Source: PALSA-505 sp036267135
Lineage (GTDB): Bacteria > Actinomycetota > Actinomycetes > Streptosporangiales > Streptosporangiaceae
NCBI GenBank assembly: GCA_036267135.1
Contig: DATAWQ010000026.1
Span: forward strand, 3,554-67,553
DNA length: 64,000 nucleotides
Reading direction: 5' to 3'
In this document: in pieces, positions 16,787 to 25,336 of the stretch
How the letters are laid out: every line of letters starts with the position of its first letter
Position numbering within the stretch: the stretch's first letter is position 1
Notes under the pieces: generated by a model
What the model saw: the letters and a program-made list of their open reading frames with translations, nothing else
The model's database searches: none
Told to the model about the DNA's origin: nothing
Translations under genes and position numbers: made by a program

Positions 16787-17653
16787 ATGGCCGAACTCAC
16801 CGGCCAGGCAGGGGAAACCAGGCTTCGGCTCGACCTTGCCTACGATGGCTCGGGTTTCTCCGGCTGGGCCCGCCAGCCCGGCCGGAGGACCGTCCAGGAG
16901 GTCGTTGAGATCGCGCTGGGGCGGTTGCTGCACCTGGATGCTCCACCGGCCCTCACCGTCGCTGGCCGTACCGACGCGGGCGTACACGCCCGTGGGCAGG
17001 TGGCCCACGTCGGCGTCTCCACGGCGAGCTGGACCTCGGTGGGTTCAGTCGCGATGCGGGGCCTGGCCGGGCTGCTTCCTCCCGACGTGCGGGTGCGGGC
17101 CGTCACGGTGGCGCCCGCCGGATTCGACGCCAGGTTCTCCGCGTTGTGGCGGCGTTACTCCTACCGGATCTGCGACGATCCAGCGGCCGCCGACCCGCTG
17201 CGCCGGGCCGACACACTCTGGCATCGGCGCGCGCTGGACACCGCCGGGATGAACGAGGCGTCCCTGGCCTGCCTGGGCGAGCACGACTTCGCCGCTTACT
17301 GCCGCAGGCGCGAGGGGGCGTCCACGGTCCGCAGGCTGACCCGGCTGGACTGGGGGCGGCAGGACGGCATCGTCGTGGCCACCGTGATGGCGGACGCGTT
17401 CTGCCACAACATGGTCCGCGCCCTGGTGGGTGCCCTGCTGGCGGTCGGGGACGGGCGGGCCGGGGTCACCTGGCCTGGTGCGGTGCTCGCCGCCGGGATC
17501 CGCGATCCGGCCGTCCATGTGGCCCCGCCCCACGGGCTGTGCCTGGAAGAGGTCAGGTATCCCGAGGACGCGCAACTCGCCCAGCGAGCCGAGGTCACCC
17601 GCCGCCCGCGTCCACCCGTCACCGGGACCGGGACCGGGCCAGCAGAGGGTTAG
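16787..17653 (+). CDS. truA: tRNA pseudouridine(38-40) synthase
   Basis: TruA isomerises uridines 38-40 in tRNA anticodon arms. The 288-residue sequence has the N-terminal LRLDLAYDGSGFSGWARQPG strand and the catalytic motif AGRTDAGVHARGQ, whose Asp (about residue 64) is the nucleophile. The second-half motif DAFCHNMVRALVGALLAVG is also present. It follows rplQ, a standard actinobacterial order. The last codons fall in a 16-bp tandem repeat, so the C-terminal residues (GTGPAEG) may vary between strains. Confidence 0.95.
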   Translation: MAELTGQAGETRLRLDLAYDGSGFSGWARQPGRRTVQEVVEIALGRLLHLDAPPALTVAGRTDAGVHARGQVAHVGVSTASWTSVGSVAMRGLAGLLPPDVRVRAVTVAPAGFDARFSALWRRYSYRICDDPAAADPLRRADTLWHRRALDTAGMNEASLACLGEHDFAAYCRRREGASTVRRLTRLDWGRQDGIVVATVMADAFCHNMVRALVGALLAVGDGRAGVTWPGAVLAAGIRDPAVHVAPPHGLCLEEVRYPEDAQLAQRAEVTRRPRPPVTGTGTGPAEG

Positions 17654-17685
17654 GCCAGCAGAGGGCTAGGCCAGCAGAGGGCTAG
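17638..17685. repeat. three 16-bp tandem units at the truA stop
   Basis: GCCAGCAGAGGGTTAG (17638-17653) is followed by two copies of GCCAGCAGAGGGCTAG (17654-17669, 17670-17685). Each unit ends in TAG: the first is the truA stop codon, and the complement of the third supplies the stop region of the convergent gene. The unit length is not a multiple of three. Confidence 0.9.
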
Positions 17686-19388
17686 GACCAGCCACCCCGG
17701 GACACGAGATGCTTCTCCGCCTCACCGCTGAACGCCTCGCTCAGCCTGGTGAGCGTCTTGATTTCCGTCTTGTCCCCGCTGGGATTATGGCCGTCGGTGT
17801 AGCCGGACAGGGCGAAAACGATGAACCGGTAGTCCACGACGTCGTCGCCCACGCCCGCGTTCTTGCTGGCCGAGCCCGCACCGCTGCTGGTCGGCCCGTC
17901 CAGTGCGGTGAACCAGACATCGGGCCCGAAGTGTTTGGCCCGGTCCGCGCTCACCGCGTCGGTGTGCGTGGGCAGGGACGCCACCCCGACGGTGACCACG
18001 TACTGCTTGCTGGTGTCGACGTAGGTGGCCCTTACTACCCGCTTGCAATCGGCCGAACTCAGCGCGGACGCGAACGTGCCTCGCGCGGCGGTCGAGCACT
18101 CGGTTGTGTTGCTCGTCGCTACCTGGATGAACCGCAGGCCTGCGAGGTCGAGCTTGGTCTGCGGAAAGGTGTTCGCCGCGGTGACCGGGGGCTGCTTGAC
18201 GTGTGTCGTCTTAGTGGCGCTTGGTCTGCTGCCCGAGGGCGTCCCTCCTGCGGGGGCCGACTGCGCGGGCGTCGGTCCCGCGCTGGTGTTCCCCGGGCTC
18301 CAGTGTTTGACGATCACGATCGCCGCGATCAGCGCCACGACGACCAGGACGGCGACAAGCACCGGGAACTTGCGCCTGCGCCTGGGCGGGATCCCGTCCA
18401 GATGCGTGCTCCCCCCGGGACCAGACAGCACGTCGGCGTGCCTCGTAGGATCGTCCGGGTCCTCTGGTTCGCCGGTCACCGAACCCCACGGGGGCGGCAC
18501 GGGAATCGTGCCTTCCGCGCCCCACGCCTCCGGGTCCGCGGCCCAGTCCGCCTCCTGGCCCGGCGGGTACTGGGCGCTTAACGGCTGTGGCGGCTGGCCC
18601 CAGTAGGGATCGTCGTCGGGCGGCGGGGCGCCGGTGCCCGACGGCCGCGCCCAGTACAGGTCGTCGTCCGGCGGGGCGGTGGCACCGTACGGCTGGCCCC
18701 GGTACGGCCCACTGTCTGGCGGCCCACCGCCTGGCGGGGCGGCGGCTGGGCCGTACGGCCCAGCCTGGTACGGGTCTCCGCCCGCTGACACGGAGGCAGC
18801 GCCGGGCGGCTGAGTCGGGTATGGACCCCCACCTGGCGGCGCCGCGCCCGCACCGTACGACCCAGCCCGATACGGGTCCGCGCCGTGTGGCTCGGCCTGA
18901 TACGGATCTGCGCCGTATGGGTCTGCCTGGTACGGGCCCGCGTTGTCCGGCTGGGGGTGGTACGGGTCCGCGCCGTGCCGTCCAGCCTGGTACGGGTCTG
19001 TGCCGTGCGGTCCGGTCCGATACGGGTCCGCGCCGGGCCGCTGGGCCTGGTACTGGTCGTCGTCCCAGTAGTCGGTGCCGTTCCCTGTCGTGCGGGCCCA
19101 GTGGCCGTCGTCGCCGGCGTGGGCCTCGTCGGCCCAGGCTGGCTGCTCCGCCCAGCGGGGGTCCTCAGAGACCGCGTCGTTGCCCCAGGAGGGTGGCGGC
19201 TGAGCCCAGCGCGCGCTACCCCCGGCCGGGCCACCGCGGCCAGGCGCCTGAGACCAGTGAGAGTTGTCATCCTTAGGTGGCCCGCTGGGCTGATGTGACT
19301 GCTGAGATGAGTAAGGGTCGTCCTCCCAGGGCTGAGGCTGATCCTGCCAGTCTCCCCGGTCGCCGCCTGAATGCCGGCTCGATCCCAC
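17682..19388 (-). CDS. Pro/Tyr-rich single-pass membrane protein, paralogue of the next gene
   Basis: This 568-residue protein of unknown function has three parts. A hydrophilic cytoplasmic region of about 335 residues is built from degenerate ADPY/GPY repeats (GADPYRTGPHGTDPYQAGRHG). One membrane helix lies near residues 340-362 (FPVLVAVLVVVALIAAIVIV), preceded by RRRRK. An outer domain of about 200 residues carries two cysteines 17 residues apart (ECSTAARG to ADCKRVVRATY). The GTG at 19388 has GGAG 7 bases upstream. The outer domain aligns with that of the protein encoded at 19511-21391. Confidence 0.8.
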   Translation of the reverse strand: MGSSRHSGGDRGDWQDQPQPWEDDPYSSQQSHQPSGPPKDDNSHWSQAPGRGGPAGGSARWAQPPPSWGNDAVSEDPRWAEQPAWADEAHAGDDGHWARTTGNGTDYWDDDQYQAQRPGADPYRTGPHGTDPYQAGRHGADPYHPQPDNAGPYQADPYGADPYQAEPHGADPYRAGSYGAGAAPPGGGPYPTQPPGAASVSAGGDPYQAGPYGPAAAPPGGGPPDSGPYRGQPYGATAPPDDDLYWARPSGTGAPPPDDDPYWGQPPQPLSAQYPPGQEADWAADPEAWGAEGTIPVPPPWGSVTGEPEDPDDPTRHADVLSGPGGSTHLDGIPPRRRRKFPVLVAVLVVVALIAAIVIVKHWSPGNTSAGPTPAQSAPAGGTPSGSRPSATKTTHVKQPPVTAANTFPQTKLDLAGLRFIQVATSNTTECSTAARGTFASALSSADCKRVVRATYVDTSKQYVVTVGVASLPTHTDAVSADRAKHFGPDVWFTALDGPTSSGAGSASKNAGVGDDVVDYRFIVFALSGYTDGHNPSGDKTEIKTLTRLSEAFSGEAEKHLVSRGGWS

Positions 19389-19510
19389 TCATGCTCCGTC
19401 TCCCGGGCTACCGCAACCTCAACTCCCGGGCCTGTCTGCTTGGAGGTTGCTGTCGACCGCCTCGCGCTGTACCGCCTCGCGCCGTCAGCCCGTGGCTCCG
19501 TGCCGCGTGC

Positions 19511-21391
19511 TCAGGGCACCTGTGGTTCCCCAGTGACCATCCGGCTAGTCAAGCTCACATTAGCGGTCTGGCTGATGAGATTTGCGGAGAACCTCTTCAA
19601 CTGCGCCTTTTGGGCGGATGTGCTTGGCGTGTGCCGGTTGGTGAATTCCACCCAGGTCAGGATCAGGTAGTGCCCCTTGACCTCGGCCTCTTCCAGCCCC
19701 GTGCCCTTCGTCAGGCTGTGAGTCGGACCGCTCGCGGCGGCGAGCTGGGCGATGAACTCGGTGGACCCTGTGGCCTTCCCCACCGCGCTGGCCGCAGCCG
19801 AATTGGTGAGATTGAGCACACCGATCGTGCCCATGAGCTTCTGGGTCTGCGACAGGTAGCTGGCCCGCATGACCTGACTGCAGCCGTGCTTGCGTACCGC
19901 GGCCTGGAGGGCCTTGCCGAACAAGGCGCCGGTGCAGTCCGAGTTCCCGGCCTCGACCGTTCTGGCGAAGCTGCCCCCGGCCGTGAACTGGGCCGGGAAG
20001 AGCTGGCCGAGCGCGAGCGGGGCCGGGTCGTCGGCGCGGGTGCCGATGTGCTGCCATGTGCCGAGGCTCTGCGAGGGGCTGCTAGCCGGTGAGGCCGCGG
20101 AAGACGAACTCGCGGGCGTGCTCTTCGGCGGTGTATGGCCGCCGTGCGTCATGTAGGCCATGGCCGCGACCGCGACGAGGGCAGGCGCGCAGATCCCGGC
20201 CACCACGACCCGCCTGCGCTTGCGTCCCTTCCGCCGGACCGCCTTGCGTTCCTTGGCCGCGGCCGCGCGGGATCGTCCCGCCGCCGTGCCGACCTCGAGA
20301 CCAGTCAGCGAGGCCACCCCGGCGACCGCACCGGAGTGGGTCGGCTCATCGATGCCGGTAATGACCGGCTCTTCGACGGCGCGCTCCGTCACTTCGAGGA
20401 AGTCGGCCGCGAGGTCCTCGACCTCTTCGTCGGAGTACCCAGCAAGATCATCGGTGTACTGGCCGATGTCACCGGCCTGCTGACCAAAGCCGCGGGGCCG
20501 CTCGGAGAGCGCTACGCCACCGCCCGGACCCGGGGCCGGCGGCAGGGACGCCGTGTTGCCGGCGTCCGCCCAGGTGGGTGCCGAAGCGATCAGTTGCTCG
20601 ATGGGTGTCGCGGCCGGGACTGCCGGCTCGTTCCACGCGGAGAACTGACCCTGCGGGTAACGCGGCCCTGGCTCGCCCGGCAACGGCGGGTATCCGTTGG
20701 CCGGCCCCCGCCGGGCCCGCGATCCACGAGCCGCGGGCATAGCCCCGTCACTGTCCGATGTGCCCTGAGTCCTAGGCCCCGGCCACGTTCCCTGGTTCCT
20801 AGATCCCCGGCGGGTCGCCCCGTTCTCCTGGTTCCGGTCCGGGACCTCAGGACCTGGCGCCTGGGCTGGTGTCTGCTCTGTGTCATATCCGCCGCCCGCG
20901 TGCCGCCCGCGCCGCTGCCGGGGTACGGCGGGCGTCCGCGGCGCGGGCCCGTTCTGGGGAGCCGCCCGGCGCGGGAGAGCAGAAGGAGGGCCAGCCGGGT
21001 GCGGATCAGCAGGGTGCGGATTAGCAGGGAGGGGGCCAGCAAGGTGCGAGGGAGCTGGGCGCGGACCAGCCGACGCCGTGTGCCCGTTCCTCGGAGCAGG
21101 CACGTCCTGCCGCCTGCCCCCCCGGCCACTGCCCCGCTGGCCATCGTTGTGCTGCCCGCCATTGGGCTGCCCGCCATTGCGCTGGCCGTGACCCTGCTGG
21201 CTGCTGTTCTGGCTGTGCTTGGTGGGCAACGCGTAGTCGCCATAGATCGCGGCGGTGATCTCGTCTACCCCGCCGTCGATTCCCTCCCGGATGGGCCCAA
21301 AGGGGCCAATGGGACCAGAAGGGTGCTCTTCGGGCCAGGATCGCCGCGGCTCGTCAGGCCTCGCGGTGATCTGATTGCCCGGATAACTCAT
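19511..21391 (-). CDS. Pro/Gly/Gln-rich single-pass membrane protein, paralogue of the preceding gene
   Basis: The 626-residue product is of unknown function. It has a long disordered N-terminal region with NGGQPNGGQHNDGQ and HPADPHPAGP repeats, a membrane helix near residues 390-413 (VVVAGICAPALVAVAAMAYM) after a KRRRVV cluster, and an outer domain with Cys-x17-Cys (DCTGALFGK to HGCSQVMRASY) followed by a KLMGTIGVLNL strand. This matches the C-terminal domain of the neighbouring protein in cysteine spacing and in the R-A-x-Y motif. The ATG at 21391 has no clear ribosome-binding site. Confidence 0.78.
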   Translation of the reverse strand: MSYPGNQITARPDEPRRSWPEEHPSGPIGPFGPIREGIDGGVDEITAAIYGDYALPTKHSQNSSQQGHGQRNGGQPNGGQHNDGQRGSGRGGRRQDVPAPRNGHTASAGPRPAPSHLAGPLPANPHPADPHPAGPPSALPRRAAPQNGPAPRTPAVPRQRRGRHAGGGYDTEQTPAQAPGPEVPDRNQENGATRRGSRNQGTWPGPRTQGTSDSDGAMPAARGSRARRGPANGYPPLPGEPGPRYPQGQFSAWNEPAVPAATPIEQLIASAPTWADAGNTASLPPAPGPGGGVALSERPRGFGQQAGDIGQYTDDLAGYSDEEVEDLAADFLEVTERAVEEPVITGIDEPTHSGAVAGVASLTGLEVGTAAGRSRAAAAKERKAVRRKGRKRRRVVVAGICAPALVAVAAMAYMTHGGHTPPKSTPASSSSAASPASSPSQSLGTWQHIGTRADDPAPLALGQLFPAQFTAGGSFARTVEAGNSDCTGALFGKALQAAVRKHGCSQVMRASYLSQTQKLMGTIGVLNLTNSAAASAVGKATGSTEFIAQLAAASGPTHSLTKGTGLEEAEVKGHYLILTWVEFTNRHTPSTSAQKAQLKRFSANLISQTANVSLTSRMVTGEPQVP

Positions 21392-21669
21392 GCGGTGAGC
21401 GTATCGCTGTGAGCGCTCTTGGATGCGCTCTCTGACATTTTCCCAGCTCAGAGCGGTGTCGATCGGAGGGCCTCGACCGTGTTCACAACGTGATCCAGTC
21501 GGCCGCGACGACCGCCTTCCGCCTCGATCACCTCACCGGTCCCGTCGGGCCGCTTGGCCGGTTCGCGTCCCGTCACCGCCTCGGTCGCCGTCGCTGGCCC
21601 GCCCGCGTCTCGTCACCCCTCGGCCCCACCGTGCGCCTGCTCGTCTCCGGTGCCGTCGTACGCTTCGCT
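21392..21669. other. intergenic region before rplM, no gene seen
   Basis: The gap between the divergent membrane-protein gene and rplM runs from 21392 to 21842. Short open frames here have no homology I recognise and no ribosome-binding site. A vegetative promoter follows at 21670 and the remainder is the rplM leader. Confidence 0.5.
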
Positions 21670-21698
21670 TTGACCACCGAATATCTGGCCGGTATCCT
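21670..21698 (+). promoter_or_regulatory. promoter of rplM-rpsI
   Basis: TTGACC (21670-21675) and TATCCT (21693-21698) are spaced exactly 17 bases, close to the vegetative sigma consensus. They lie 145 bases before the rplM start, leaving a leader of about 137 bases that could carry autoregulation by L13. Confidence 0.7.
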
Positions 21699-21842
21699 CC
21701 GTTAGACGTCCGTCCGCATCCGCATGCCCGAGGGGCTCCATCGCAGCGGAGCGCACCACGGAGCGGTGGCGGACCATGACTGTCGCGCTCCCGGTTCTGG
21801 GAGTGGGTCGAGTCCCTTGATTAGCTGCATACGTAAAGGCTT

Positions 21843-22292
21843 ATGACTGTGCGCACTTTTAGCCCGAAGGCCAGTGACATCCAGCGTCAATGGCATGTCG
21901 TTGACGCGTCCGATGTCGTGCTGGGCCGCCTGGCCAGCCAGGTGGCGGTGCTGCTACGCGGCAAGCACAAGCCCATCTTCGCGCCGCACGTTGACACCGG
22001 TGACTTTGTCATCGTCGTCAACGCGGAGAAGATTGCGCTCAGCGGCAAGAAGCTGGAGCAAAAGCATGCCTACCGGCACTCCGGCTACCCCGGAGGGCTG
22101 ACCGCGGTCAACTATGGCGACCTGCTCGCCAAGCACCCCGAGCGGGCGGTGGAGAAGGCCGTCAAGGGGATGCTGCCGAAGAACTCACTGGGCAGGCAGA
22201 TGCTGCGCAAGCTGAAGGTCTACGCGGGTCCCGAGCATCCGCACAAGGCCCAGCAGCCCGCCCCGTTCGAGATCACGCAGATCGCGCAGTAG
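21843..22292 (+). CDS. rplM: 50S ribosomal protein L13
   Basis: L13 is an early-assembly 50S protein. The 149-residue sequence contains WHVVDASDVVLGRLASQVAVLLRGKHKPIFAPHVDTGDFVIVVNA and KGMLPKNSLGRQMLRKLKVYAGPEHPHKAQQP, both diagnostic. ATG 21843 begins MTVRTFSPKASDIQR, the usual actinobacterial N-terminus. It forms an operon with rpsI 30 bases downstream. Confidence 0.97.
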   Translation: MTVRTFSPKASDIQRQWHVVDASDVVLGRLASQVAVLLRGKHKPIFAPHVDTGDFVIVVNAEKIALSGKKLEQKHAYRHSGYPGGLTAVNYGDLLAKHPERAVEKAVKGMLPKNSLGRQMLRKLKVYAGPEHPHKAQQPAPFEITQIAQ

Positions 22293-22322
22293 CCGTCGAC
22301 AAGGAAGTTTGAGGAACGAATC

Positions 22323-22844
22323 GTGGCTGAGCCCACAACAGCGTTGGCAGACGGCGAGACCGCCGCCCCGGACGAGGCCGAGGAGCACGTCTCGGAGTAC
22401 ACCACCGAGTCCGCCGCGGAAGGTGCGACGCGTCAGTCGGGCCAGCGGCAGATTCTGACCGGCCGCAGTGCGGGGACGGGTCGCCGCAAGGAAGCCATCG
22501 CGCGCGTCCGCATCACCGCGGGCACGGGTAAGTGGCTGATCAACAACAGGACACTCGACGGCTACTTCCCCAACAAGGTGCACCAGCAGCTCGTCAACGA
22601 GCCCTTCGTGGTCCTCGGTGCCGAGGACCGGTTCGACGTGATCGCCCGTATCACCGGCGGTGGCGTCTCCGGTCAGGCCGGCGCGCTGCGGCTGGGCATT
22701 GCCCGCTCCCTGGTGCTTTTGGATCCCGAGAGCAGGCCGGCCCTGAAGAAGGCTGGCTTCCTCACCAGGGACGCCAGGGTGAAGGAGCGCAAGAAGTACG
22801 GTCTGAAGAAGGCTCGCAAGGCGCCGCAGTACTCCAAGCGCTAA
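22323..22844 (+). CDS. rpsI: 30S ribosomal protein S9
   Basis: S9 reaches into the P site with its C-terminal tail. The family core starts near residue 50 (AGTGRRKEAIARVRITAGTGKWLINNRTLDGYF) and ends with KKYGLKKARKAPQYSKR, whose terminal Arg touches P-site tRNA. About 45 N-terminal residues are an acidic Ala/Glu-rich extension. The GTG at 22323 follows GGAAGTTTGAGGAACG. The product has 173 residues. Confidence 0.97.
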   Translation: MAEPTTALADGETAAPDEAEEHVSEYTTESAAEGATRQSGQRQILTGRSAGTGRRKEAIARVRITAGTGKWLINNRTLDGYFPNKVHQQLVNEPFVVLGAEDRFDVIARITGGGVSGQAGALRLGIARSLVLLDPESRPALKKAGFLTRDARVKERKKYGLKKARKAPQYSKR

Positions 22845-22898
22845 CGTCCAGCCAGCCCCGCGTCACCAACGCGCAAGACCTACGGAGGCGACCCGGCG

Positions 22899-24311
22899 AT
22901 GGGCCGGCTGTTCGGTACGGACGGCGTTCGAGGGGTCGCCGGTCTTGATCTGACCGCGCGACTGGCCATGGACTTGGCCACCGCGGCGGCTGGCACCTTG
23001 GCGCAAGCCGGTGCGTTCGCTACCGCACAGGCCGCCAGCAGGCGTCCGCTCGCCCTGGTTGGGCGGGATCCGAGGGCGTCCGGTGAGTTTCTTGAGGCCG
23101 CGGTGGTGGCCGGGCTGGCCGGAGCTGGCGTGGACGTGCTCCGGCTGGGTGTGATCCCGACGCCAGCGGTGGCGTACCTGACCGGCGAACTCAACGCCGA
23201 GTTCGGCGTGATGCTTTCGGCGAGCCACAACCCGGCCGCCGACAACGGCATCAAGTTCTTCGGCCGGGGTGGCCTGAAGCTGCCCGACGACGTCGAGGAC
23301 GCCATCGAGGACCAGATCCGGCGGCACCGGTCGCTGGCCCCGCCGCCGCCCGCCAGCGGCTTCGGCCGGGTGAGCGAGGCGGCGGCCGAGCGCGAGCGCT
23401 ACCTGGACCACTTGCTCGCTTCGCTGCACGAGGCCGACGCCCGGTCGGGATCGGTGGCCAGCCACCCGCACCGCCTGCCGCTGTCTGGTCTGCGGGTCGT
23501 CGTCGACTGCGCGCACGGCGCCGCCTACGAGATCGCGCCCGAGGTGCTCAGGCGGGCCGGCGCCGACGTCATCGCCATCGGCGCGGAACCCGACGGGGAG
23601 AACATCAACCGGGGCTGCGGTTCCACCTCGCTGGGCACGCTGACCGACGCCGTGCTCGACCACGGGGCCGACGCTGGCATCGCCCACGACGGCGACGCGG
23701 ACCGCTGCCTAGCCGTGGACTCCGCCGGGAACACGATCGACGGCGACCAGATCCTCGCCGTCCTCGCCCTCGACTTCAAAGACGCCGGCCGTCTCACCCA
23801 CGACACGGTCGTCACCACGGTGATGTCCAACCTCGGGTTCAGGCTCGCCATGCGCGACTCCGGCATCGACGTGGTCGAGACGAGGGTCGGCGACCGGTAC
23901 GTGCTCGAAGCCATGCGGGCCGGGAGCTACGTGCTCGGCGGTGAGCAGTCCGGGCACATCATCCTGCTCGACCACGCAACGACTGGCGACGGTGTCCTCA
24001 CCGGCCTGCAACTGCTCGGCGCCGTGGCCCGCAGTGGCCAGCCCCTCAGTGCGCTGGCCAAGGTGATGACCAGGTACCCCCAGGTTCTCATCAACGTTCA
24101 GGGCGTGGACAAGTCCCGCGTATCCTCCGCCCCGGAACTAGCTGCCGCCGTGGCCGCGGCCGAAACCCAGCTGGGCACCTACGGCCGGGTCCTGGTCCGC
24201 CCCAGCGGTACCGAGCCCGCCGTCCGCGTCATGGTCGAAGCCGCCGACGAAGTCCAAGCCAACCGCGTGGCCGGCCAACTAGCCGAATCCGTCCGCACCG
24301 CCCTCAGCTAA
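22899..24311 (+). CDS. glmM: phosphoglucosamine mutase
   Basis: GlmM interconverts glucosamine-6-P and glucosamine-1-P for UDP-GlcNAc and peptidoglycan synthesis. The 470-residue protein begins MGRLFGTDGVRGVAG. Its phosphoserine loop is MLSASHNP with Ser109, the Mg site is HDGDADRCLAVD, the sugar-binding loop is GGEQSGHIIL, and the phosphate-binding loop is VRPSGTEPAVRVMVEA. ATG 22899 follows GGAGGCGACC. Its position after rplM-rpsI is conserved in actinobacteria. Confidence 0.97.
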   Translation: MGRLFGTDGVRGVAGLDLTARLAMDLATAAAGTLAQAGAFATAQAASRRPLALVGRDPRASGEFLEAAVVAGLAGAGVDVLRLGVIPTPAVAYLTGELNAEFGVMLSASHNPAADNGIKFFGRGGLKLPDDVEDAIEDQIRRHRSLAPPPPASGFGRVSEAAAERERYLDHLLASLHEADARSGSVASHPHRLPLSGLRVVVDCAHGAAYEIAPEVLRRAGADVIAIGAEPDGENINRGCGSTSLGTLTDAVLDHGADAGIAHDGDADRCLAVDSAGNTIDGDQILAVLALDFKDAGRLTHDTVVTTVMSNLGFRLAMRDSGIDVVETRVGDRYVLEAMRAGSYVLGGEQSGHIILLDHATTGDGVLTGLQLLGAVARSGQPLSALAKVMTRYPQVLINVQGVDKSRVSSAPELAAAVAAAETQLGTYGRVLVRPSGTEPAVRVMVEAADEVQANRVAGQLAESVRTALS

Positions 24312-24408
24312 CCCGGCCACTCCCCGTCACCCAGCCTCTCCGGCACAGCCCAGCCCTCCCGGCCTGCCTCTCCAGAGCCCGTCGCCACTTTTCCCGCGCC
24401 AGGACCGG

Positions 24409-24477
24409 CTTATCCCGCGCCGGAACCAAAATTAAGGTCGATTCGTACCCATTTGTCCCACCACAAGGCGGGATAAG
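24409..24477. repeat. palindromic dispersed element, copy 1 (inverted repeat CTTATCCCGC)
   Basis: Arms CTTATCCCGC (24409-24418) and GCGGGATAAG (24468-24477) are perfect complements separated by 49 bases. The inner sequence aligns with the element at 36438-36509, sharing CCCGCGC-N4-ACC, a central TCGAT, a TTTGT/TTTTGT block and a CCACAA block. Both copies are followed after four bases by TGATCATGGT. It lies in the 397-base gap between glmM and the VOC gene, which holds no protein gene. Confidence 0.75.
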
Positions 24478-24653
24478 TGAAAATGATCATGGTGACGGAG
24501 GGCGGCGTAAGGAAAATGATCATGGTAATTGGAGAGGGCTCGGGTCGTGCTGGGGGCGAGACCGGGTGCTTGGCACGCGGTAGCGGGGTGCATACCGGGC
24601 AAATCGGGTGCGTTTTGGTTCCAGTGCGTGTTAAGCGCAGATGACCATGAAAT

Positions 24654-24708
24654 CTGGGGCTGGGGCTGGGGCTGGGGCTGGGGCTGGGGCTGGGGGTGGG
24701 GGTGGGGG
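24654..24708. repeat. CTGGGG hexanucleotide tract, G-quadruplex prone
   Basis: Seven uninterrupted CTGGGG units (24654-24695) run into a further G-rich stretch of GTGGGGG type up to the stop codon of the minus-strand VOC gene. The G-runs are regularly spaced on the plus strand. Such tracts are prone to slippage. Confidence 0.9.
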
Positions 24709-25065
24709 CTAGGGGGTGGCGCCGGGTTCGACGCAGAACTCGTGGCCGTCGGGGTCGAGCATGATGGTGTGGTGGTCATGGTGGGTGACCACGGTGGCGC
24801 CGAGGCTTTCTAGGCGGGCCACTTCGGCTTCCGTGGTGCCCGGGGCGCGCAGGTCGAAGTGCATGCGGTTCTTGGCCGTCTTGGGCTCGGGGACCCGGAT
24901 GAACCATAGGTTCGGGCCGCCCCAGCCGGGTGCTTCTACGAAGGCCCGCTCGGAGGTGGAGTCCTCTTCCACGTCCGAATTGAGTGCAGCGGCCCAGAAG
25001 CGCGCCGCCACCAATGCGTCCGCGCAGTCGAAGGTCACAGACTTGATGTAGCTCGCATCTGGCAT
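24709..25065 (-). CDS. VOC-family (glyoxalase/bleomycin-resistance fold) protein
   Basis: The 118-residue protein has one vicinal-oxygen-chelate domain: YIKSVTFDCADALVAARFWAAALN at the start, a central WFIRVPEPKTAKNRMHFDL strand pair and the end LDPDGHEFCVEP. Candidate metal ligands are His69 (MHFDL) and Glu (HEFCVE). The substrate is unknown, and small proteins of this class range from isomerases to drug-binding proteins. ATG 25065 has no strong ribosome-binding site. The gene faces away from nnrDE across a gap that contains a strong palindrome. Confidence 0.85.
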   Translation of the reverse strand: MPDASYIKSVTFDCADALVAARFWAAALNSDVEEDSTSERAFVEAPGWGGPNLWFIRVPEPKTAKNRMHFDLRAPGTTEAEVARLESLGATVVTHHDHHTIMLDPDGHEFCVEPGATP

Positions 25066-25154
25066 GAGGCCAGACGGTAGGCAAACCCCGGCCGGGGCCG
25101 CAACCGGATTCTTGAGAGGCTGGCTTTGGGCGGCGGGCGCCACGGCGCGGCTCC

Positions 25155-25175
25155 GTGTTCGCTCAGAGCGAACAC
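25155..25175. promoter_or_regulatory. operator-like palindrome between VOC gene and nnrDE
   Basis: Nine-base arms GTGTTCGCT (25155-25163) and AGCGAACAC (25167-25175) flank a CAG centre. The symmetry and length suit a TetR- or GntR-class dimeric regulator. It lies 90 bases upstream of the VOC start and 162 upstream of nnrDE, in a 271-base divergent gap without other genes. TATCTT follows at 25177-25182. No regulator gene is adjacent. Confidence 0.5.
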
Positions 25176-25336
25176 TATCTTGTGGAAGGGGCGGGCGCGT
25201 GTCTGTGAGCAGAGGCTGGCGGACGGCGGCGGGGCGCGTCGGTTCGCGGGTGGGGACCGGGTGAGGGGCGTGGCAGAGAGGGGTGGGTGTTGGGTGGTAT
25301 GAGTGGGCGGGATCGAGTTGAGGGGATGAGGTTGGG

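Noticed and set aside
24529..24813. Plus-strand ORF with a Gly-Trp repeat
   Set aside because: The GWGWGW stretch is simply the translation of the CTGGGG tract and the rest is antisense to the VOC gene.
25155..25175. LexA (SOS) box
   Set aside because: The half-sites are in the wrong order and spacing: actinobacterial SOS boxes read GAAC-N4-GTTC, and here GTTC lies outside GAAC with a longer centre.
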